Assembly: GCF_000407165.1 (NCBI RefSeq)
Contig: NZ_KE136480.1
Span: 868,001-932,000, forward strand
Length of the DNA: 64,000 nt
Direction of reading: 5' to 3'
DNA from: Enterococcus haemoperoxidus ATCC BAA-382
Lineage (GTDB): Bacteria; Bacillota; Bacilli; Lactobacillales; Enterococcaceae
The position numbers were made by a program, and so were the translations under genes. This document shows positions 29,282 to 38,450 of the stretch, piece by piece (positions within the stretch are counted from its first letter, which is position 1; every line of letters begins with the position of its first letter). The notes under the pieces are model-generated. The model saw nothing but the letters and a program-made list of their open reading frames with translations, made no database searches and was not told where the DNA came from.

Positions 29282-29301
29282 ATAAAGAAGGAGGAACGAC
29301 T

Positions 29302-29385
29302 ATGAAAAAAATGACAAAACAAGAGAAAAACGAAGTAAAAGCAGGCTGGGTTTGCGTATTATGGGGAGCGGTATGTTGGGGCTAA
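29302..29385 (+). CDS. Two-cysteine prepeptide, copy 6
   Basis: Same product as copy 2; GCG for core Ala8 and TGT for Cys10, silent; AAAAAC in the leader shared with copies 1 and 7. Confidence 0.85.
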   Translation: MKKMTKQEKNEVKAGWVCVLWGAVCWG

Positions 29386-29405
29386 ATAAAGAAGGAGGAA
29401 CGACT

Positions 29406-29489
29406 ATGAAAAAAATGACAAAACAAGAGAAAAACGAAGTAAAAGCAGGCTGGGTTTGTGTATTATGGGGAGCCGTATGTTGGGGATAG
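29406..29489 (+). CDS. Two-cysteine prepeptide, copy 7
   Basis: Same product as copy 2, ending in TAG where the others use TAA; last unit before the terminator. Confidence 0.85.
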   Translation: MKKMTKQEKNEVKAGWVCVLWGAVCWG

Positions 29490-29504
29490 ACTAAAAATAG
29501 TTTA

Positions 29505-29540
29505 AAATGCGTCATCAAATTTTGATGACGCATTTACTTT
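29505..29540 (+). terminator. Hairpin ending the peptide operon
   Basis: AAATGCGTCATCAAA (29505-29519) and TTTGATGACGCATTT (29521-29535) form a long perfect dyad, with a short T-rich tail (TACTTT). Likely terminator, possibly bidirectional with the convergent prepilin peptidase gene. Confidence 0.75.
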
Positions 29541-29577
29541 GTAGTAATCAAGGAAGGACAAGTCTTTATGAAATAGT

Positions 29578-30267
29578 TTACATAATCCACACAAAAAACA
29601 AACCAAAACTAAGAAAAGGGACAAATGGAATCTCGTAAATTTCTTTCTTTAGTACATAGTTCGAGAAAATATAAAAAATCAGTCCGCTGCTGCTGGCAAT
29701 ACAAAGCATGAGTAATTGTGAATGGAGACCTAATAAAGTTCCCCAAATACTAATGAGTAAAACATCTCCACCGCCTAAACAGAATGTGTCTAATCGATTT
29801 AGGAGTGAGAGGCTCATAAAAGTAAGTAAACCCAATTGCCAATGAAAGATTTGAGCTAAATATAAATGGTTAATACATAGAAACAGGGAAAAGCTATAAA
29901 AAAGTTTCGGGTCAACAACAAAGTAGTAAATGTCAGTTAGCGAGAGAGAAAATGCCATCAGCAAAAAAAGCAAACGATAAATAGTGAAACTAGAGACTCC
30001 TTCAGAGAAATTATAGACAAATAATAACCCACAGATTCCCTCACTAAAGAGATAAAGACAAGACAACTGTTGTTTACAATGACGACAGCGAAATTGTAGA
30101 AATAAAATAGAAATGATCGGGATCAACTCAAAGTTCTTTAATTTAGTCTGGCAAAATGAACAGCGTGAGGCTGGGAAAAATATTGATCGGTTAATCGGCA
30201 CACGTTCTGCGACTAAACAAAGAAATGAACCGACTACACACCCAAGGATAAAATAAATAATCAGCAT
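29578..30267 (-). CDS. comC: Prepilin peptidase (ComC/PilD type, A24)
   Basis: Membrane aspartic peptidase that removes leader peptides of type IV prepilin-like proteins such as ComGC, needed for the DNA-uptake pseudopilus. 229 residues. N-terminal helix with GSFLCLVAERVP, the cytoplasmic zinc domain with two pairs CSFC and CRHC, catalytic Asp in LSLTDIYYFVVD and in the GGGDVLLI motif, and seven or eight helices in total. Single gene, divergent from the kinase and convergent with the peptide array. Whether competence is functional here cannot be seen. Confidence 0.88.
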   Translation of the reverse strand: MLIIYFILGCVVGSFLCLVAERVPINRSIFFPASRCSFCQTKLKNFELIPIISILFLQFRCRHCKQQLSCLYLFSEGICGLLFVYNFSEGVSSFTIYRLLFLLMAFSLSLTDIYYFVVDPKLFYSFSLFLCINHLYLAQIFHWQLGLLTFMSLSLLNRLDTFCLGGGDVLLISIWGTLLGLHSQLLMLCIASSSGLIFYIFSNYVLKKEIYEIPFVPFLSFGLFFVWIM

Positions 30268-30368
30268 ATAAAAACTCCTTTCATAAAAAAATACGCAAAT
30301 AAATGGCTTTTTAACTAGACAATTCTTTTTTTATTCGGAATAATGAAAGTGAGAATTGAGGCGAGAAT

Positions 30369-31898
30369 ATGGAAAAAATAGCAATTGGTGTAGATATTGG
30401 AACGACGCAAACAAAGGCTGTTGCTTTTAGGGAAGATGGAGTAGTTCAAGCATCTGCTTATATTCGTTATCCACTTATTCAAGAAGTAGAAGGAATGGCA
30501 GAACAAGATGTAGATCAGATTTTCCAAGCAGTGGTGACATGTATCGAACAAGTAGTGACTAAAGTGCGACCCTTAGACATTTCGGTGATATCTTTTTCTA
30601 CTGCGATGCATGGGTTGATTGTCATGGATAAAAATAATCAGCCTGTGACAAGAGTCATTACGTGGGCTGATAATCGTGCGGAAAAATATGCAGAAGAACT
30701 AAGAGATACTGCTCTTGGAAAAACTATTTATCAAAATACAGGATTGCCAATGCATCCGATGACGCCGTTTCATAAAATTCGTTGGCTAAAAGAAGAATTT
30801 CCTGATATTTATGAGCAAGCAGACAAGTTTATTGGAATGAAAGAGTATATTTTTTACCAGTTATTTGATCGATATATTATAGATATCAGTACTGCTTCGG
30901 GGACGGGATTTTTGAATATCTATGACTTGACTTGGGATCAGCTTGCTTTGGAAGAGATGGGTATTTCTGTGGAGCAGTTGCCGTTTCTAGTACCCCCTAC
31001 TTATCAAGTATCTGATTTAAAAGATAAGTGGGTAGAGCATCTGGGTTTGCCGGCTGAAACGATTTTTGTGTTAGGAGGAGCGGATGGTCCATTATCTAAT
31101 TTAGGTTTAGGCGCTGTGACAAAAGGAACGGCTACACTGACTGTTGGTACGAGTGGTGCTTTAAGGTATATCGTGGATCAACCTCAAGTCCATCCGCAAG
31201 CGGAGACTTTTTGCTGCGTGCTAGATGAGACGCATTGGGTGATTGGAGGAGCAACGAGTAATGGTGCTGGGATTTTTGATTGGGCTTGTGAAAACTTATT
31301 GACGGAAGTTCAGAGTGAAGCTCGTTCGGCTGAAAAAAATCCATATAATGCTGTGATGAATCTTGTAAAAGAAACGCCTGTTGGTGCTAAAGGATTATTG
31401 TTTCAGCCGTATTTGTTAGGAGAGCGCGCACCTTTATGGAATGCAGAAGCAACTGGCAGTTTTGTTGGATTGAAGCGAAACCACGATAGTAAGTTGATGA
31501 TGCGTGCAGTTGTTGAGGGGATTTGTTTGAACCTGAAGCGGATTTTGACCGAATTGGAAGACTTGGGCGGAGCAGTGAAAGAAATTCGCGCTACAGGTGG
31601 TTTTGCTGATTCAGAAGTCTTTAAAAAGGTGATGGCAGATGTTTTAGGTCAGCGCCTTTCATTAACAGAAAGTGTTGAAGCTTCGGCGTTAGGTGCTGTT
31701 TTATTAGGCTGGCAAAGTATAGGGAAAATTGCAGATTTAAATACAGCTAGTGAACAAGTAGAAATTTATAAAACAATCGAGCCAGATTTTAAAAATAATC
31801 AAATTTACCAACAGGTTTATCCTTTGTTTATAACAACGCAACAGCAATTATCTGCCAGTTATCATCAGTTAGCTAAACTAAGAGCAGATTTAGAATAA
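30369..31898 (+). CDS. FGGY carbohydrate kinase, gluconokinase-like
   Basis: Phosphorylates a sugar or sugar acid with ATP. 509 residues with two actin-like halves. N-terminal phosphate loop GVDIGTTQTKAVAF, substrate region FSTAMHGLIVMD and ITWADNRA, catalytic Asp in GGADGPLSNLG, and the C-terminal ATP-side motif IRATGGFADSEVFKKVMADVLGQ (shown only to GGFADSEV as key). STAMHGL favours gluconokinase over xylulokinase. No gluconate permease or 6-phosphogluconate dehydrogenase lies beside it, so the substrate is unproven. Confidence 0.82.
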   Translation: MEKIAIGVDIGTTQTKAVAFREDGVVQASAYIRYPLIQEVEGMAEQDVDQIFQAVVTCIEQVVTKVRPLDISVISFSTAMHGLIVMDKNNQPVTRVITWADNRAEKYAEELRDTALGKTIYQNTGLPMHPMTPFHKIRWLKEEFPDIYEQADKFIGMKEYIFYQLFDRYIIDISTASGTGFLNIYDLTWDQLALEEMGISVEQLPFLVPPTYQVSDLKDKWVEHLGLPAETIFVLGGADGPLSNLGLGAVTKGTATLTVGTSGALRYIVDQPQVHPQAETFCCVLDETHWVIGGATSNGAGIFDWACENLLTEVQSEARSAEKNPYNAVMNLVKETPVGAKGLLFQPYLLGERAPLWNAEATGSFVGLKRNHDSKLMMRAVVEGICLNLKRILTELEDLGGAVKEIRATGGFADSEVFKKVMADVLGQRLSLTESVEASALGAVLLGWQSIGKIADLNTASEQVEIYKTIEPDFKNNQIYQQVYPLFITTQQQLSASYHQLAKLRADLE

Positions 31899-31904
31899 AT
31901 TTTT

Positions 31905-31933
31905 TTGACAAATAAGGCTGAACTTGCTTTACT
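31905..31933 (+). promoter_or_regulatory. Promoter of the DUF5105-like lipoprotein gene
   Basis: TTGACA (31905-31910), 17-bp spacer, TTTACT (31928-31933); 27 bp before the ATG. Confidence 0.65.
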
Positions 31934-31959
31934 AGTAGTAAGAGAACGGAGGAAAGGAA

Positions 31960-32697
31960 ATGAAAAAGTTATGGATTATCTCTTTGCTTTTAGCAGGAGT
32001 TTTTCTGACAAGTTGTGGATCTAAAGGGATCTCGGCGGAGGATGCGGGTGCGTTGTTTGTCGATCGTTTGGTTTATCAAAAAGAAGAAAATAAATTTGCT
32101 AAAGAATTTCGCGATGGTGAGCAAGTCGGTAAAGAGCTAGATGAAAATAGCAAAACTTTCGAAGAAAATTTTGCCAAAGGATTATCCTCTACAGGAGCAA
32201 AAGTTCCAAAAAAAGAGGCAGATCAGTTGACCAACGAACTTTTACAGCAAGCAAGACAAAAAACAACTTATAAAATCGTTCAAATAGATGAAACAAAAAG
32301 CGGAGCAACAATCACTTATTATGTTACTGGACTTGATCTTGTAAGTGCAATGCAGGAAATGACGAGGCAGCTAGTGAAAGACACCTTGGCTGATCCGGAA
32401 ATAGCGAAGGACGAACAAAAAACACTAGAAGCAACTTTTTCTATCTTAGAAGAACGTGTCAAAGCAATCAAAATCAAAACAGACCCAGTTAAAATGACAT
32501 TGCACTTGGAGAAAGAAAAAGGGAAATGGTTTGTGCCAGATAATCAAAAAAAAGCAGTATCTAATTTGTTTATGGCATTCATTTCAGGTTCAAAAGATAT
32601 AGATACGATGAATAAAGAATTAGAGGAAGCATTGAATGAGGTTGCCAAAGAAATTATCAACTCATTGGATACTATAACGATACCTGATAGTGACTAA
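31960..32697 (+). CDS. DUF5105-like lipoprotein
   Basis: 245 residues, signal peptide ending VFLTSCGSKG (lipobox Cys near 19), followed by SAEDAGALFVDRLVYQKE, which resembles the start of the DUF5105 family of Firmicute lipoproteins. The rest is mostly helical and charged. Function unknown. GGAGGAAAGG ribosome site. Single gene with its own promoter. Confidence 0.72.
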   Translation: MKKLWIISLLLAGVFLTSCGSKGISAEDAGALFVDRLVYQKEENKFAKEFRDGEQVGKELDENSKTFEENFAKGLSSTGAKVPKKEADQLTNELLQQARQKTTYKIVQIDETKSGATITYYVTGLDLVSAMQEMTRQLVKDTLADPEIAKDEQKTLEATFSILEERVKAIKIKTDPVKMTLHLEKEKGKWFVPDNQKKAVSNLFMAFISGSKDIDTMNKELEEALNEVAKEIINSLDTITIPDSD

Positions 32698-32706
32698 GGA
32701 GTTAGT

Positions 32707-32721
32707 TTATAATTATTATTA
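32707..32721. promoter_or_regulatory. PerR/Fur-like box upstream of dps
   Basis: TTATAAT-T-ATTATTA, matching the PerR box TTATAAT-N-ATTATAA at 13 of 15 positions, 97 bp before the dps start. PerR control of dps is common in Firmicutes. Binding here is inferred. Confidence 0.55.
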
Positions 32722-32817
32722 AATGAGAAATGATATAAAAATGAAGATTTTAGTGTACTTTTCCATGATTTCGTACTACAATTGTATATAGATAAAAATT
32801 TAGGAGGATGATGTATA

Positions 32818-33306
32818 ATGAAATTTGAACAAACTAAAGAAGTATTGAACCAACTAGTTGCAGATCTAAGCCAGTTTTCAGTGGTAATCCACCAAACTCA
32901 CTGGTATATGCGTGGCCCAGAATTCTTGACATTACACCCTAAAATGGACGAATACATGGACCAAATCAATGATCAATTAGATGTTATTTCTGAACGCTTG
33001 ATCACATTAGATGGCGCTCCATACTCAACATTACAAGAATTTGCTGATCATACTGGTATTTCAGATGAAATCGGCACATATGAACGTACAATTCCTGAGC
33101 GTATGGAAAAATTAGTTGAAGGCTACCGTTATTTAGCTGACTTATACCAAAAAGGAATTGAAGTGTCTGGTGAAGAAGGCGACGATTCTACACAAGATAT
33201 TTTTATTGCAAACAAAACAGATATCGAGAAAAATATTTGGATGTTGCAAGCAAAATTAGGTAAAGCACCTGGTATTGATGCAGATTCACGTGCAAAAACT
33301 CGTTAA
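32818..33306 (+). CDS. dps: Dps-family ferritin-like protein
   Basis: Dodecameric iron-storing and peroxide-detoxifying protein. 162 residues, four-helix bundle. The ferroxidase ligands are visible: His in VIHQTHWYMRGPEF, Asp in HPKMDEYMDQI and Glu in DVISERLITLDGAP. Strong AGGAGG ribosome site. Codon use is of the highly expressed type, as in rpoBC. Followed by a perfect terminator. Confidence 0.93.
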   Translation: MKFEQTKEVLNQLVADLSQFSVVIHQTHWYMRGPEFLTLHPKMDEYMDQINDQLDVISERLITLDGAPYSTLQEFADHTGISDEIGTYERTIPERMEKLVEGYRYLADLYQKGIEVSGEEGDDSTQDIFIANKTDIEKNIWMLQAKLGKAPGIDADSRAKTR

Positions 33307-33315
33307 TCAAAAAAG

Positions 33316-33360
33316 TTAAATCTTCTGAAAGATAGCATACTATCTTTCAGAAGATTTTTT
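33316..33360. terminator. Bidirectional terminator between dps and argH
   Basis: AAATCTTCTGAAAGATAG (33318-33335) pairs with CTATCTTTCAGAAGATTT (33340-33357), with T-run after. It reaches into the argH stop codon. Confidence 0.88.
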
Positions 33361-34744
33361 AGTTTTCTTCGCTTTCTAATTTGCGCTTACTGCGTTCAAT
33401 TGCGGATTTGACTTGATCGAACCCAGTTCCGCCATACGAATGTCGACGCTCAATGGCGGTTTTTGACGATAGGGTTTGGTAGATATCAGATTGGATCAAA
33501 GGTGTAATTTTTTGGTATTGTTCTAATGGAACATCTTGTAAATAAATGCCTTGTTTTGTACAATCTAAAACTAATTTTCCAACAACTTCATGAGCTTGTC
33601 TAAAGGGCATTCCTTTGCTTGCTAGATAATCTGCTAGTTCTGTTGCATTTGAAAAATCTTTTTCAGTGGATTGTTCCATGATCTCTTGATTCAGTTTCAT
33701 CGTCGCTACCATGCCAGCCATGATCTCTAAACTAGTTAAAACTGTATGAGACGTATCAAACATGCCCTCTTTGTCTTCTTGCAGGTCTTTGTTATAAGCT
33801 AGCGGTAATCCTTTTAAAACCGTTAGAAGGCTGAATAAATTGCCATATACGCGACCTGACTTTCCCCGAATCAATTCTGCCATATCTGGATTCTTTTTTT
33901 GTGGCATGATCGAGCTGCCTGTAGAAAAAGTATCTGTTAGTTCAACAAATTGAAACTCATGACTGCACCATAAAATGAGTTCTTCGCAAAATCTGGAAAG
34001 ATGCATCATTAGAATGGAACTATTGCTAAGGAATTCTAAAATGAAATCCCGATCACTTACGCCGTCTAGACTATTTTCGTAAATGGAAGAAAAACCTAGT
34101 AATTCAGCTGAATAAGCACGATCGATTGGAAAAGTCGTGCCGGCAAGTGCTGCACAGCCTAAGGGGGAAATATCGATTCGCTTCAGACTTTCAGAAAAAC
34201 GTTCTTGATCACGTGTCAACATACCGTAATAAGCCATCATATGGTGAGCAAACGAAATCGGTTGTGCATGTTGTAAATGGGTGTAGCCAGGCATAATGGT
34301 CTCAATATTGTCTTCGGCTTTGTGGACTAAAACTTGGCGGAATAAGTGGATCTTGCTAATGACTTCTTGAACGATTTCTTTTAAATAAAGATGCATGTCT
34401 GTAGCGACTTGATCATTTCTACTGCGGCCTGTATGCAATTTTCCTGCAACTGGACCGATTTCATCATGGAGCAGTTTTTCAATATTTAAATGGATATCTT
34501 CATTTTCTATACTGAATGTCAGTTCACTGGCAAACAGTTTTTCTTGAATCGTCGTAAGTCCTGAACTGATTTGTTCGGCTTCATCTGCCGTTAAAATCCC
34601 TGTCTTAGCTAACATTTTTACATGAGCTAAGCTCCCGATAATATCTTGTTTGGCTAATTTTTGATCAAAAGGAATCGAAGCGCCGAACGCATCGATCCAT
34701 GCTTCACTTTTTCCTTCAAAACGTCCACCCCATAATTTTTCCAT
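33359..34744 (-). CDS. argH: Argininosuccinate lyase
   Basis: Cleaves argininosuccinate to arginine and fumarate, last step of arginine synthesis. ATG at 34744 is favoured (GAGGTG 6 bp upstream) over the in-frame ATG at 34753. 461 residues. Fumarase-superfamily signature [12 protein letters not shown] with the catalytic Ser; also [13 protein letters not shown] and [14 protein letters not shown] 290-bp gap separates it from argG, so the two may form one argGH unit. Confidence 0.95.
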   Translation of the reverse strand: MEKLWGGRFEGKSEAWIDAFGASIPFDQKLAKQDIIGSLAHVKMLAKTGILTADEAEQISSGLTTIQEKLFASELTFSIENEDIHLNIEKLLHDEIGPVAGKLHTGRSRNDQVATDMHLYLKEIVQEVISKIHLFRQVLVHKAEDNIETIMPGYTHLQHAQPISFAHHMMAYYGMLTRDQERFSESLKRIDISPLGCAALAGTTFPIDRAYSAELLGFSSIYENSLDGVSDRDFILEFLSNSSILMMHLSRFCEELILWCSHEFQFVELTDTFSTGSSIMPQKKNPDMAELIRGKSGRVYGNLFSLLTVLKGLPLAYNKDLQEDKEGMFDTSHTVLTSLEIMAGMVATMKLNQEIMEQSTEKDFSNATELADYLASKGMPFRQAHEVVGKLVLDCTKQGIYLQDVPLEQYQKITPLIQSDIYQTLSSKTAIERRHSYGGTGFDQVKSAIERSKRKLESEEN

Positions 34745-35034
34745 GCTGTACACCTCATTTATGTATTATTATTCATTATGATAAGAAAGAAAGTTGGACA
34801 GAAGTGTTTTACTCCGAGAAAATAAGAAGTAGTGGTTTCTGTACCAACCGTTTGTTCTGATTTCTTGAGACTAAAATGAAGACGTATCGATTCCCTTATT
34901 TCGATCCGCAGACCAAAAAGAAATTCTCCTCGGATAAGTCATTTAAAATAGGTGAATCGGATAACCTTATTTACAACACTGTAAAAGTTAACTCACGTAT
35001 AGATTCAACCTAGAAAAAATAAGCGTATCAGTGA

Positions 35035-36237
35035 TTATTTTTTGTGTAGCGATGCTTGGACTTCTGCGTTGACTTTGGTTGGAAGCCCCCATAGTTTGAT
35101 AAATCCGACAGCAGCGTCTTGGTCAAAGGTATCGGCAGAAGTATAAGTCGCTAAGTTTTCGTTGTATAAACTGTTTTCAGACTTACGACCTTCAACGATT
35201 GCATGTCCTTTGAATAGTTTGACCCGTACTGTGCCATTTACGTATTTTTGGGTAGATTTTAAGAAAGCAATCAAGGCATCAGTTAATGGGTTGAACCATA
35301 ATCCGTCATAAATGATTTGTGATAATTGATTTTCAATAATTGGTTTGAAATGGGCTACTTCACGAACAAAGGTCAAGTCCTCCAACTCTTTATGCGCAGT
35401 CATTAGTGTGATCGCTGCTGGACACTCATAGACTTCACGTGATTTGATCCCAACCAAACGATTTTCCACATGATCGATCCGACCAATGCCGTGTTTACCA
35501 GCTAAATCATTCAAGTCTAAAATTAAATCGGATAACAGCATTTCTTTTCCGTTGATTGCTGTAGGAACGCCTTCAACAAAAGTTAATTCGATAATATCAG
35601 CTTCATCAGGCGCATTTTCTAAGCTAGCAGTTAGCTCATATGCACCTTCAGGAGGTGTTGCCCAAGGATCTTCTAAAATGCCACATTCATTGGCACGGCC
35701 CCAAAGGTTTTGGTCGACAGAATAAGGATTGTCCAAGTCCGCAGGGACAGGTACACCTTTTTCTTTGGCATAATTGATTTCTTCTTCACGTGACCATTTC
35801 CATTCACGAACTGGTGCAATCACATTTAACTCAGGTGCAAGGGCGTTGATCGCGACTTCAAAACGGACTTGATCATTCCCTTTTCCTGTACAGCCATGAG
35901 CGATTGTGGTTGCGCCAGTTTCGTGAGCTAATTCTACTAATTTCTTAGCAATCAGCGGGCGGGATAAAGCCGATACTAGTGGGTAAGATTGTTCATAAAA
36001 GGTATGACCTTGTAATGCAATCAAAGCGAATTCCTGTGCAAATTCTTCCTTAGCATCAATCGTATAAGAAGCAGAAGCACCAACTTCTAATGCCTTATTT
36101 TTGATAAAATCCAAATCTTTCTTTTCACCAACATCTAAACAGCAAGCGATAACATCATAGCCTTCATCCACTAACCATTTGACAGCAACAGAGGTATCTA
36201 GTCCTCCAGAATAGGCTAAAACAACTTTTTCTTTCAT
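35035..36237 (-). CDS. argG: Argininosuccinate synthase
   Basis: Joins citrulline and aspartate using ATP. ATG at 36237 follows AAGGAG with 8-bp spacing; an in-frame GTG at 36246 is too close to that site. 400 residues. PP-loop [15 protein letters not shown] at the N-terminus, [14 protein letters not shown], and the citrulline/aspartate-binding segments are present. The 34754-35034 stretch between argH and argG holds no gene. No argF, carA or argR is in the window. Confidence 0.96.
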   Translation of the reverse strand: MKEKVVLAYSGGLDTSVAVKWLVDEGYDVIACCLDVGEKKDLDFIKNKALEVGASASYTIDAKEEFAQEFALIALQGHTFYEQSYPLVSALSRPLIAKKLVELAHETGATTIAHGCTGKGNDQVRFEVAINALAPELNVIAPVREWKWSREEEINYAKEKGVPVPADLDNPYSVDQNLWGRANECGILEDPWATPPEGAYELTASLENAPDEADIIELTFVEGVPTAINGKEMLLSDLILDLNDLAGKHGIGRIDHVENRLVGIKSREVYECPAAITLMTAHKELEDLTFVREVAHFKPIIENQLSQIIYDGLWFNPLTDALIAFLKSTQKYVNGTVRVKLFKGHAIVEGRKSENSLYNENLATYTSADTFDQDAAVGFIKLWGLPTKVNAEVQASLHKK

Positions 36238-36381
36238 GAGTAACACTCCTTATTTTCTAATTGTCTTTTTTGATTGTTCTCATCATATCACTTGAAAATG
36301 CAAAAATCAACACTTTTTATAAATAAATATACATAAAATTAAATATTTTAGGAATAATATACATTTTAGTTTTTAAAAGGC

Positions 36382-36399
36382 GCGTAATATACATTACGC
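36382..36399. promoter_or_regulatory. Inverted repeat in the argG upstream region
   Basis: GCGTAAT-ATAC-ATTACGC, a perfect 7-bp dyad 145 bp upstream of argG in a very AT-rich stretch. Nearby TATAAATAAATATACATAA (36317-36335) resembles ARG-box half-sites. ArgR-type control of argG is plausible; the dyad could equally serve the divergent ribosomal operon. Confidence 0.4.
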
Positions 36400-36490
36400 A
36401 TATTTAGGTATTTTCCATTTTGAAATTAGAAGTAAAATTTTTTAATCGTAAAAAATTAGAAGAAAAATAGTGGAAAACCTTAGAAATTCA

Positions 36491-36519
36491 TTGACTTTAC
36501 TAGTGATAGAAGGTATCAT
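36491..36519 (+). promoter_or_regulatory. Promoter of rplM-rpsI
   Basis: TTGACT (36491-36496), 17-bp spacer, TATCAT (36514-36519). Confidence 0.75.
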
Positions 36520-36525
36520 ATTAAA

Positions 36526-36600
36526 TGGTATTGTTTGCCCCACAATGAGCCCCGGAAACTCAAGTGAATGTCAAACATCGAATAGAAAATTGGAGGAAAG
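36526..36600 (+). ncRNA. Probable L13 leader RNA
   Basis: About 75 nt of GC-richer leader between the promoter and the rplM ribosome site, with GTTTGCCCC...CCCCGG and GTCAAACATC segments able to fold. Firmicutes carry an autoregulatory L13 leader at this place. I assign it by position and ability to fold, not by a covariance match. Confidence 0.5.
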
Positions 36601-36604
36601 AATC

Positions 36605-37048
36605 GTGCGTACAACATATATGGCCAAATCTGGCGAAGTAGAACGTAAATGGTATGTAGTAGATGCAACAGATATCCCAATGGGACGTCTTTCAACTGTA
36701 GTTGCTTCTATCTTACGTGGAAAAAATAAACCAACATTCACACCACATGTGGATACTGGAGATTTCGTAATTGTAATTAATGCTGATAAAATCAAATTAA
36801 CTGGTAACAAAGCAAGTGATAAAATTTACTACCGTCACAGCCAATACCCAGGTGGGTTGAAATCTGTTACTGCTGGTGAATTACGCGATAAAAACTCTCG
36901 TCGTTTAATCGAAACTTCTGTAAAAGGTATGCTTCCTAAAAACACTTTAGGCCGTAAACAATTTACTAAGTTAAACGTATACGGTGGAGCTGAGCATCCA
37001 CATGCTGCACAACAACCAGAAGTATTAGATATTACTAACCTAATTTAA
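36605..37048 (+). CDS. rplM: Ribosomal protein L13
   Basis: 147 residues from the GTG at 36605 (GGAGGAAAGAATC upstream), beginning [20 protein letters not shown]. The frame is open further upstream only because the leader lacks stops. [22 protein letters not shown] and the C-terminal [11 protein letters not shown] are typical. Followed after 13 bp by rpsI. Confidence 0.97.
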   Translation: MRTTYMAKSGEVERKWYVVDATDIPMGRLSTVVASILRGKNKPTFTPHVDTGDFVIVINADKIKLTGNKASDKIYYRHSQYPGGLKSVTAGELRDKNSRRLIETSVKGMLPKNTLGRKQFTKLNVYGGAEHPHAAQQPEVLDITNLI

Positions 37049-37061
37049 GGAGGGAAATTCA

Positions 37062-37454
37062 TTGGCTCAAGTACAATATATCGGCACTGGCCGTCGTAAA
37101 AATGCAGTTGCCCGCGTACGTTTAGTACCTGGTACTGGTAAAATTACTGTAAACAAAAAAGATGTTGAAGAATATATTCCACACGCTGACTTGCGTGAAG
37201 TTATCAACCAACCATTTGGCGTAACTGAAACTAAAGGCGCTTATGATGTAATGGTAAACGTTAATGGTGGAGGTTACTCTGGTCAATCAGGTGCGATCCG
37301 TCACGGAATCGCTCGTGCATTATTAGAAGTAGATCCTGATTTCCGTGCTGCTTTAAAACGCGCTGGACTTCTTACTCGTGATGCTCGTATGGTAGAACGT
37401 AAAAAACCAGGTCTTAAAAAAGCCCGTAAAGCTTCACAATTCTCTAAGCGTTAA
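37062..37454 (+). CDS. rpsI: Ribosomal protein S9
   Basis: 130 residues from a TTG start (AGGAGGG upstream). Ends [14 protein letters not shown], the conserved tail that enters the P site. Its 3' end served as integration site: a diverged copy of the last 16 codons lies at 41053. The tail in rpsI itself was probably supplied by the element. Confidence 0.97.
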   Translation: MAQVQYIGTGRRKNAVARVRLVPGTGKITVNKKDVEEYIPHADLREVINQPFGVTETKGAYDVMVNVNGGGYSGQSGAIRHGIARALLEVDPDFRAALKRAGLLTRDARMVERKKPGLKKARKASQFSKR

Positions 37455-37478
37455 TATTGCTTATATATCAACGTCTCA

Positions 37479-37513
37479 AGGCACTTTCCAAATTTTGGAG
37501 AGTGTCTTTTTTT
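37479..37513 (+). terminator. rpsI terminator
   Basis: AAGGCACTTTCCAAA pairs with TTTGGAGAGTGTC with two mismatches, then TTTTTTT. Confidence 0.75.
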
Positions 37514-37600
37514 ATGCCTTTGGGTACGAAAATGGGTACGACTTTTTCAAATCAATTATTCTCGTAAGCGAAAGGTGTGAAGTGTGCTATCTTAGACCTG

Positions 37601-38200
37601 TTATTTAATTTGTACATTGGCTTGTTGCAATCGCTGTTCAAATTTCTCATAAGTAGATAAATCAACAATATTTGGCGTATTCACATAAACCTCTGTTGTT
37701 TTGGTATCTGAATGTGTTAAAGCTCTTGAAATTTGTTCCGTTGAAGCCCCACCTTCATATGCTAAGGTACTAAAGGTATGTCGCAACTTGTGAGGTGTCG
37801 CATGAGCTAAATGTTGATGTCTACGCTTCACGGAATTGATACGATAATTGAGATAATCAATGTGAACAGGAACGTTGATATTGCCTTTTCTATCTGTATA
37901 AGTAAAAAGAAATTGGTCAGAAGTTTGCTTAATACAAACTTTTAATAATTCTTTTGCTTGCTCTTTTTTCCACCTTGTTAAAAGCTCAATCAGTGAAGTT
38001 GGTAAATGGAATTTAGTATTTTTTCGTCCTTTTGTAGCAGTTAAATTTCCGATTTTGTCTTTACTCTGAACAAGAAGAATTGTCCCTTCTTTTAAATCAA
38101 TGTGCTTCCACTGTAAGGCATAACTTTCACTTTTTCGGTCACCTAGATTCAATGTGAGTGTAAATAAAACATAATCTTGAAAAGTTAGAAAATATTTTAG
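37601..38200 (-). pseudogene. Truncated tyrosine recombinase (integrase)
   Basis: C-terminal catalytic half only. Reading upstream of the usual start guess, the same frame continues as KYFLTFQDYVLFTLTLNLGD until a stop at 38201-38203, with no start codon or ribosome site. The arm-binding and core-binding N-terminal domains are missing. Catalytic residues visible: Arg in GDRKSESYALQW, Lys in ATKGRKN, HKLRHTF (His, Arg), LTHSD (His) and Tyr in TTEVYVN. So the catalytic set is intact but the protein is not functional. It points to the rpsI end, the usual place for an integrase. Confidence 0.85.
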
Positions 38201-38324
38201 CTATGCTGAAATCATTGCAATAAAAAATACTCAAGTGATACTAAATTTGATTTTTAATCTTATCTTTGGTATGATGATTGTGCAAAACGATACTATATTT
38301 TTATCAATGAAGCACAAAAACCAC

Positions 38325-38360
38325 TCTATGGTGAATAGAGTGGTTTTCTTTTGCATTCTT
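38325..38360. terminator. Terminator of the secreted-protein gene
   Basis: AAAACCACTCTAT pairs with ATAGAGTGGTTTT around GGTGA; works in both directions. The rest of 38201-38450 shows no gene. Confidence 0.8.
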
Positions 38361-38450
38361 TGCGACTACGAATGAGTGGGCTAGAAGCAACTTGCTTTTA
38401 GCCATTGTCTTTCATTATTGAATTTTTTTAAACTTTCTAAATTTAAAGTA

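Larger units (their letters stand above)
28782..29489 (+). repeat. Array of seven 104-bp repeats encoding prepeptides
   Basis: ATGs are spaced exactly 104 bp apart at 28782, 28886, 28990, 29094, 29198, 29302 and 29406. Each unit is 84 bp of coding sequence plus a 20-bp spacer carrying its own AAGGAGG ribosome site. DNA identity between copies 2-7 is very high, with scattered silent changes; the core peptide is identical in all seven. Confidence 0.95.

Noticed and set aside
28782-29489. CRISPR-like or satellite repeat
   Set aside because: The 104-bp units are coding with conserved ribosome sites and no variable spacers.
26245-29489. Lantibiotic or radical-SAM peptide cluster
   Set aside because: No LanB/LanM/LanC or radical-SAM gene is present, and the core has no Ser or Thr for lanthionine formation.
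36470-36604. N-terminal extension of L13
   Set aside because: It covers the promoter and leader; the GTG at 36605 has the ribosome site and gives the normal 147 residues.
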